From Candidatus Poribacteria bacterium WGA-3G (GTDB taxonomy: Bacteria; Poribacteria; WGA-4E; WGA-3G): a stretch of DNA of 17,350 bases. The stretch lies in NCBI GenBank assembly GCA_000406005.1, contig ASZN01000087.1, forward strand, positions 1 through 17,350, given 5' to 3'. Under the pieces are notes generated by a model. The model had not been told where the DNA came from. It ran no database searches and saw only the letters and a program-made list of their open reading frames with translations. A program made the translations under genes and the position numbers. Shown here piece after piece: positions 13,774-17,350 of this stretch (its first letter is position 1; each line of letters starts with the position of its first letter).

Positions 13774-14800
13774 CTTGCACCCCTTTGTCACCCGCGACAA
13801 CTTCACCGATGTGGAAAGTGGATTCCCCAGAGGAATTAAGGGATGCTAAGGCAGCATCAACAGTATCAGGCCCAAGTACAATAACCATCCCGATCCCCAT
13901 GTTGAAGACCCTATACATCTCAACCTCCTCAACATTGCCACTCGCTTGCAAAAACGGAAAGATTGGTGGAATTTCCCACGTTCCCTTCCGAATATCCGCC
14001 ACGCAACCGTCTGGTAGAATCCGCAGCACATTCGCTGGTAAGCCACCACCGGTGATATGCGCAACTCCTTTTATCTCGCAAACCTTGCGAAGCGCCAGAA
14101 TAGATTTCACGTAACTCTTGTGCGTTGTAAGGAGGGCTTCCCCGACGGTTGCTGAGAGTTCTCGGAGGTAGGCATCAACATCATAACCACACCTGTCAAA
14201 TAGGATCCGCCGGGCAAGTGAAAATCCGTTGGTATGTAAACCTACAGCACCTAACCCGATGAGATGATCCCCGGGCGTAATTTCGCTGCCTGTAATTACA
14301 TCATCCCTCTCAACAGCACCGACAATAGTACCTACCAAGTCATACTCTCCCGGGGCATAGAGATCCGGCATCTCTGCGATCTCACCACCGATTAAGGCGC
14401 AGCCGATCTCTCGGCAACCCTCGGCGAGTCCTGACACAATACCTTCAATCACCGCCGGTTCTACTTTGCTAATACCGATGTAATCTAAAAAGAAAAGCGG
14501 TTCCGCACCCTGTACAACAATATCGTTACCACAATGGGCAACAATATCGAAACCGACAGTATCGTGCCGTCCAACTTTAAACGCAACCTTCAATTTTGTG
14601 CCGACACTATCCGTACTGGATACCAGAACCGGTTCTCGATAGGTTTTCAGTGCAAAGAGTCCACCGAAACTCCCAACATCGCTGAGCACTTCGGGACGAT
14701 ACGTCGTCCTAACGAGACTTTTAAGCCTCGAAATCGCCTCAGATTCCGCATCAAACGAGACCCCGGCATCAGCGTACGTCAACTGCTTTTCATCTGCCAT
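13760..14800 (-). CDS. purM: Phosphoribosylformylglycinamidine cyclo-ligase (AIR synthetase)
   Basis: PurM closes the imidazole ring of formylglycinamidine ribonucleotide (FGAM) using ATP, giving aminoimidazole ribonucleotide in the fifth step of de novo purine synthesis in the cytoplasm. The 346-residue length is typical. Family motifs are TYADAGVSFD (8-17), SSTDSVGTKL (61-70), CGNDIVVQGAEPLFFLDYI (90-108), GGEIAEMPDLY (138-148), GLHTNGFSLAR (187-197), HITGGGLPANVLRILPDG (248-265) and FNMGIGM (299-305), all intact. Its ATG lies inside the last codons of the small membrane-protein gene (11-bp overlap), and its own end overlaps the FliG-like gene, so all three are surely one transcript. The nearest Shine-Dalgarno-like AAGGAA is 13-14 nt upstream, so translation may depend on coupling. 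Confidence 0.96.
   Translation of the reverse strand: MADEKQLTYADAGVSFDAESEAISRLKSLVRTTYRPEVLSDVGSFGGLFALKTYREPVLVSSTDSVGTKLKVAFKVGRHDTVGFDIVAHCGNDIVVQGAEPLFFLDYIGISKVEPAVIEGIVSGLAEGCREIGCALIGGEIAEMPDLYAPGEYDLVGTIVGAVERDDVITGSEITPGDHLIGLGAVGLHTNGFSLARRILFDRCGYDVDAYLRELSATVGEALLTTHKSYVKSILALRKVCEIKGVAHITGGGLPANVLRILPDGCVADIRKGTWEIPPIFPFLQASGNVEEVEMYRVFNMGIGMVIVLGPDTVDAALASLNSSGESTFHIGEVVAGDKGVQGVGS
13780..13786 (-). promoter_or_regulatory. Ribosome binding site that selects the GTG start of the FliG-like gene
   Basis: AAAGGGG (minus strand, 13786-13780) lies 6 nt before GTG 13773, within the last codons of purM. It favours this start over GTG 13806. Confidence 0.5.
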
Positions 14801-15098
14801 CTGATTTTTCTTGTTCCTTTAAAAGTAATTTGCGAAGAGGTGAAACACTTTTTTTTCGCGGTCTAAGAAGACTCACAACCAAAACAACGCCACTAACACC
14901 TAAGGCAATGTACAGACCGACCTCTTGCGCGATGACCGCATCCACATCAGGTCGTAACTTTCCGATGACGAAAGGGAGAACTCTGCTCAGAACCATGCCG
15001 AGGATTGCACACGCTAACAGTGAAATAAGCGTATTCTGCCCCTGTGGTGTCCCAATCGGATTCGGTCTTTTCGAGTTGCCACGCTGTCTATACTGCAT
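14790..15098 (-). CDS. Small membrane protein of unknown function, two predicted helices
   Basis: This 102-residue protein has a basic N-terminus (MQYRQRGNSKRPNP), a hydrophobic helix at about 25-47 (LISLLACAILGMVLSRVLPF), a short loop with DVDAVIAQE, and a second helix at about 61-78 (GLYIALGVSGVVLVVSLL). The C-terminus is basic (RPRKKSVSPLRKLLLKEQEK). Both ends should face the cytoplasm. I recognise no family. AGGA lies 9 nt before the ATG (the GAGGAAAACTTT stretch), and the gene overlaps purM by 11 bp, which supports its reality. It follows purF by 51 bp in the same operon, but no purine role is known for such a protein. Confidence 0.75.
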   Translation of the reverse strand: MQYRQRGNSKRPNPIGTPQGQNTLISLLACAILGMVLSRVLPFVIGKLRPDVDAVIAQEVGLYIALGVSGVVLVVSLLRPRKKSVSPLRKLLLKEQEKSDGR

Positions 15099-15149
15099 AA
15101 AGTTTTCCTCGTAGGTTCCAAAGAGACCCTAAGATATATACGCCGACAA

Positions 15150-16553
15150 TTAAATTAAAGGGAGCTGCTCCGAAACCTCCTCTACAAGCGGAATCGGATA
15201 TTCACCATCAAAACAGGTGGTGCAAAAATCGCGCGGTGCCGTCACCGACTGTAGTAAACCTCCAATACTCAAATAACCGAGACTGTCGGCACGGATGTAC
15301 TTTCGTATATCCTCAATCGTGTGTGAACTGGCGATTAATTCGCCACGCGTCGGTGTGTCTACACCATAGAAACAAGGGAACTTATTCGGTGGCGAAGCAA
15401 TGCGGAGGTGAACTGCCGTCGCACCGCCTTGTCGAACGATCTTGACCAGTGTCCGACTATTTGTGCCACGCATAATCGAATCATCTACAACCACAACTCT
15501 TTTACCACTCAACACGTCACGCACCGGGTTCAACTTCACTTTAACCATCAGTTCGCGGATGTCTTGTGTCGGATTCATAAAAGACCGACCCACGAAAGTG
15601 TTCCGAGATAACCCTAAATCGAACGGGATCCCGGACTCCTCAGCGTATCCAAGTGCAGCAATCGTCGCCGAATCCGGGACAGGGATAACGACATCTGCTT
15701 TGACGGGGTGCTCGCGCGCCAACTGCCTACCGAACTCGCGACGCGTATTATTCACGCTCTCCCCGAACATTATACTATCCGGACGCGCAAGATAAATATA
15801 CTCAAATATGCATTGTGATAACTCTGATTGTCGCTTATGAAAACGCATCGACTCCAAACCGCGACGCACAGAACGAATAAATATTAATTCCCCAGGGTCT
15901 ACTTCACGTATCGGCTCCGCCTCAACCACATCAAAGGCACACGTCTCAGAAGACAACACATACGCATCCTTCATCCTACCAATCCATAACGGACGGAACC
16001 CGTAAGCATCGCGAGCACCCATCAACGTCTCCGTATCCATACATACAAACGAGTACGCCCCTTGAACACTCCGAAGCGCGTCAAGGATCCTGTGCTCTAA
16101 AGACTGATTCCGAGAATGTGCTATCAAATGGAAAATCACTTCCGTGTCCAAACTTGTGCTAAAGATAGAACCGGCATTTTCCAGATGATTCCGCACTTGC
16201 ACCGCATTGACAAGGTTACCGTTGTGTCCAAGTGCAAGGGGACCCTGCTTGTAATTCCTGACCAACGGTTGTGCGTTCTCAAGCGTACTGGACCCCGCCG
16301 TTGAATATCGGTTGTGCCCAATCGCTATATGACCATTTAACTTCGCTAACACCTCATCCGTAAATACAGAATGAACAAGACCCATACCGTGGTGATACGT
16401 GAGTTTCTCGCCATCCGAGGCGACAATCCCGCTGCTCTCCTGTCCGCGATGTTGAAGCGCACGTAACCCTAAATACGTCAACTCTACCGCTCTTGGATGA
16501 CCGAACACACCAAAGACACCACACTCGTCCTTCGGTTTATCATCATATTGCAT
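15150..16553 (-). CDS. purF: Amidophosphoribosyltransferase, Fe-S (Bacillus-type)
   Basis: PurF makes 5-phosphoribosylamine from PRPP and glutamine, the committed step of purine synthesis. At 467 residues it has a short propeptide (MQYDDKPKDE) before the catalytic Cys11 (C-GVFGVFG), as in enzymes that mature by N-terminal cleavage. The class II glutaminase domain shows LRALQHRGQESSGI (30-43), GHNRYST (79-85) and GHNGNLVN (109-116). The phosphoribosyltransferase domain carries the PRPP loop VVVVDDSIMRGTNS (353-366). Four Cys (C248, C394, C444, C447) match the 4Fe-4S ligands of the Bacillus enzyme in CIFEYIYLARPDS, FPCFYG and FCTTCFDG, so an oxygen-sensitive cluster is likely. The GGAGG lies 14 nt before the ATG, an unusually long gap. 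The gene is second in the operon. Confidence 0.96.
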   Translation of the reverse strand: MQYDDKPKDECGVFGVFGHPRAVELTYLGLRALQHRGQESSGIVASDGEKLTYHHGMGLVHSVFTDEVLAKLNGHIAIGHNRYSTAGSSTLENAQPLVRNYKQGPLALGHNGNLVNAVQVRNHLENAGSIFSTSLDTEVIFHLIAHSRNQSLEHRILDALRSVQGAYSFVCMDTETLMGARDAYGFRPLWIGRMKDAYVLSSETCAFDVVEAEPIREVDPGELIFIRSVRRGLESMRFHKRQSELSQCIFEYIYLARPDSIMFGESVNNTRREFGRQLAREHPVKADVVIPVPDSATIAALGYAEESGIPFDLGLSRNTFVGRSFMNPTQDIRELMVKVKLNPVRDVLSGKRVVVVDDSIMRGTNSRTLVKIVRQGGATAVHLRIASPPNKFPCFYGVDTPTRGELIASSHTIEDIRKYIRADSLGYLSIGGLLQSVTAPRDFCTTCFDGEYPIPLVEEVSEQLPLI

Positions 16554-16610
16554 TTTGATGGGTAAAACCTCCAGTATGCACTCCGAATTTTTCGCAGCCC
16601 TTCATCAAAA
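16553..16610 (-). promoter_or_regulatory. Inverted repeat enclosing the purF ribosome binding site
   Basis: On the minus strand TTTTGATG (16610-16603) can pair with CATCAAAA (16560-16553), an 8-bp perfect stem whose 3' arm reaches the first base of the purF ATG. The 42-nt loop holds the GGAGG at 16568-16572. If formed it could modulate purF translation. It may be a chance match. Confidence 0.3.
16568..16572 (-). promoter_or_regulatory. purF ribosome binding site with long spacing
   Basis: GGAGG (minus strand 16572-16568) lies 14 nt before ATG 16553. An in-frame ATC (16559-16557) is 8 nt away, the ideal distance, but ATC is a very rare start codon. ATG remains the best call. Confidence 0.5.
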
Positions 16611-16625
16611 AACCTTTCACCAAAT

Positions 16626-17168
16626 CTATATCTGTTCCACACGCCCATCGGTATCTTCAACTGTCGCTATCCTATATCCTAATATGGCACCAATAGGGAT
16701 CGCAAGAATATACCAAATTTCGACAGGTAAACCGAGGGATACCCATCCGCGCATCGGTAACGAAACAATATACGCAAGCGTCTTTAACACCGAAATCAGT
16801 AACGCCAGAATTAAGTTCGGTTTACCAAATATCTCCCACGGTACGTTAAGCAGACCCAGCAAACCGACAACAGCAGGTGGACCTAAAAACGCCCCCGAAC
16901 AGAGGGGCTTTAACGGCACATCTACACCGAACCCCTGACTCACAAAACGCATGCCTACACTCGCAACAACAACAACAACACCGTACGTCGCACCCATCGC
17001 AATGAGCAGAAACAGACCCACCCAGAAACCGTGATTAATGCGATCACCGATCAGTAACTGCCAAATGAAACCTTCAAATATAAACAGACAGACCCAACCG
17101 CCTATCAATCCAAGGATACCACCTGTCGCAATCTGCATAAGCGTTAATATAATACCATCTTTTTTCAT
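16626..17168 (-). CDS. Polytopic membrane protein of unknown function, about five helices
   Basis: This 180-residue protein is mostly hydrophobic, with helices at about 11-34, 46-70, 86-107, 115-138 and 148-167. Conserved-looking polar features are few: a GDRINHGFW loop (41-49), KPLCSGAFLGPPA (86-98) and an acidic-basic tail (TVEDTDGRVEQI). I recognise no family. The ATG (17168) is preceded by TTGGAAAG at close range, and the strong promoter at 17210-17238 reads into it with a leader of about 35 nt. It is the first gene of the purF-purM operon, with 72 bp before purF. A transport role, for example for a purine or precursor, is conceivable but nothing in the sequence shows it. Confidence 0.75.
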   Translation of the reverse strand: MKKDGIILTLMQIATGGILGLIGGWVCLFIFEGFIWQLLIGDRINHGFWVGLFLLIAMGATYGVVVVVASVGMRFVSQGFGVDVPLKPLCSGAFLGPPAVVGLLGLLNVPWEIFGKPNLILALLISVLKTLAYIVSLPMRGWVSLGLPVEIWYILAIPIGAILGYRIATVEDTDGRVEQI

Positions 17169-17209
17169 AACTTTCCAACCGACTCGCTTTCTCTAAATGT
17201 ATTAATCTT

Positions 17210-17238
17210 ATTGTATCACGATGACACATTATTGTCAA
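17210..17238 (-). promoter_or_regulatory. Strong sigma-70 promoter of the purF-purM operon
   Basis: On the minus strand TTGACA (17238-17233), a 17-bp spacer and TACAAT (17215-17210) match the consensus in 11 of 12 positions. The start should lie near 17203. An inverted repeat TGACA-N6-TGTCA (17222-17226 and 17233-17237) overlaps the -35 and could be an operator. There is no room for a purine riboswitch in the short leader. Confidence 0.7.
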
Positions 17239-17255
17239 AACAATCTTTGATCAAA

Positions 17256-17350
17256 TGTGCAAAGTGCCACCCGTAGCATAGACTGTTAGTCTGTGCAAAG
17301 TGCCACCCGTAGCATAGACTGTTAGTCTGTGCAAAGTGCCACCCGTAGCA
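17256..17350. repeat. 36-bp direct tandem repeat with hairpin, 2.6 copies visible
   Basis: Identical copies lie at 17256-17291 and 17292-17327, and a partial copy at 17328-17350 runs off the window. Each unit contains GTAG directly overlapping a 9-bp stem, GCATAGACT / AGTCTGTGC (17276-17284 and 17288-17296, one T-G wobble) with loop GTT. The array sits just upstream of the purF operon promoter. It has the same GTAG-plus-hairpin layout as the left-edge array, with a different stem sequence. Confidence 0.95.

Noticed and set aside
13774..13806. GTG 13806 as start of the FliG-like gene
   Set aside because: It adds 11 residues coded within purM with no good ribosome binding site, whereas GTG 13773 has AAAGGGG at 6 nt. 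It cannot be fully excluded.

Overview
The window looks like a chromosomal segment of a diderm (outer-membrane) bacterium, because it carries two TonB-dependent outer-membrane receptors, a TonB energy transducer and other exported proteins. The mix of a PhyH-type dioxygenase, a SUMF1-domain protein, a secreted WD40 protein and many short hairpin-bearing intergenic repeats recalls uncultured lineages such as Candidatus Poribacteria. That is an impression from gene content, not something the sequence proves. I see no tRNA, rRNA, CRISPR array, phage module or complete insertion sequence.

Layout, plus strand (1-12917): a 39-bp tandem repeat runs off the left edge and stops exactly at the ATG of a SUMF1/FGE-fold membrane protein (145-1221). 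Next come a PhyH-family Fe(II)/2-oxoglutarate dioxygenase (1324-2172), two tandem paralogous TonB-dependent receptors (2366-4588 and 4762-6966) and a CBM9-like/DUF5916 exported protein (7045-9303). The 9304-9684 gap holds a GC-rich hairpin and the wreck of an IS982-like transposase. It is followed by a secreted protein with 14 WD40 repeats (9685-11637). A textbook sigma-70 promoter (TTGACA, 17 bp, TATAAT) with a leader of about 195 nt precedes a TonB-like protein (11964-12917).

Layout, minus strand (17238 down to 13006): a strong promoter (TTGACA, 17 bp, TACAAT) precedes a tightly packed operon. In transcription order it holds a five-helix membrane protein, purF, a small two-helix membrane protein, purM and a shortened FliG-like protein. 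An 11-bp-stem hairpin at 12936-12963 lies between this operon and the convergent tonB gene and could terminate both. A 36-bp hairpin repeat runs off the right edge.

How the parts fit: the receptors, the TonB-like protein and the DUF5916 protein suggest an envelope uptake or surface-binding locus whose substrate the sequence does not reveal. The minus-strand operon makes two enzymes of de novo purine synthesis (PurF, first step; PurM, fifth step) together with two membrane proteins and a FliG homologue that have no known purine role. The most notable points are the FliG-like protein inside a pur operon, the GTAG-plus-hairpin (REP-like) repeats at several sites, and the likely leaderless start of the first gene from an extended -10 element supplied by the repeat itself.
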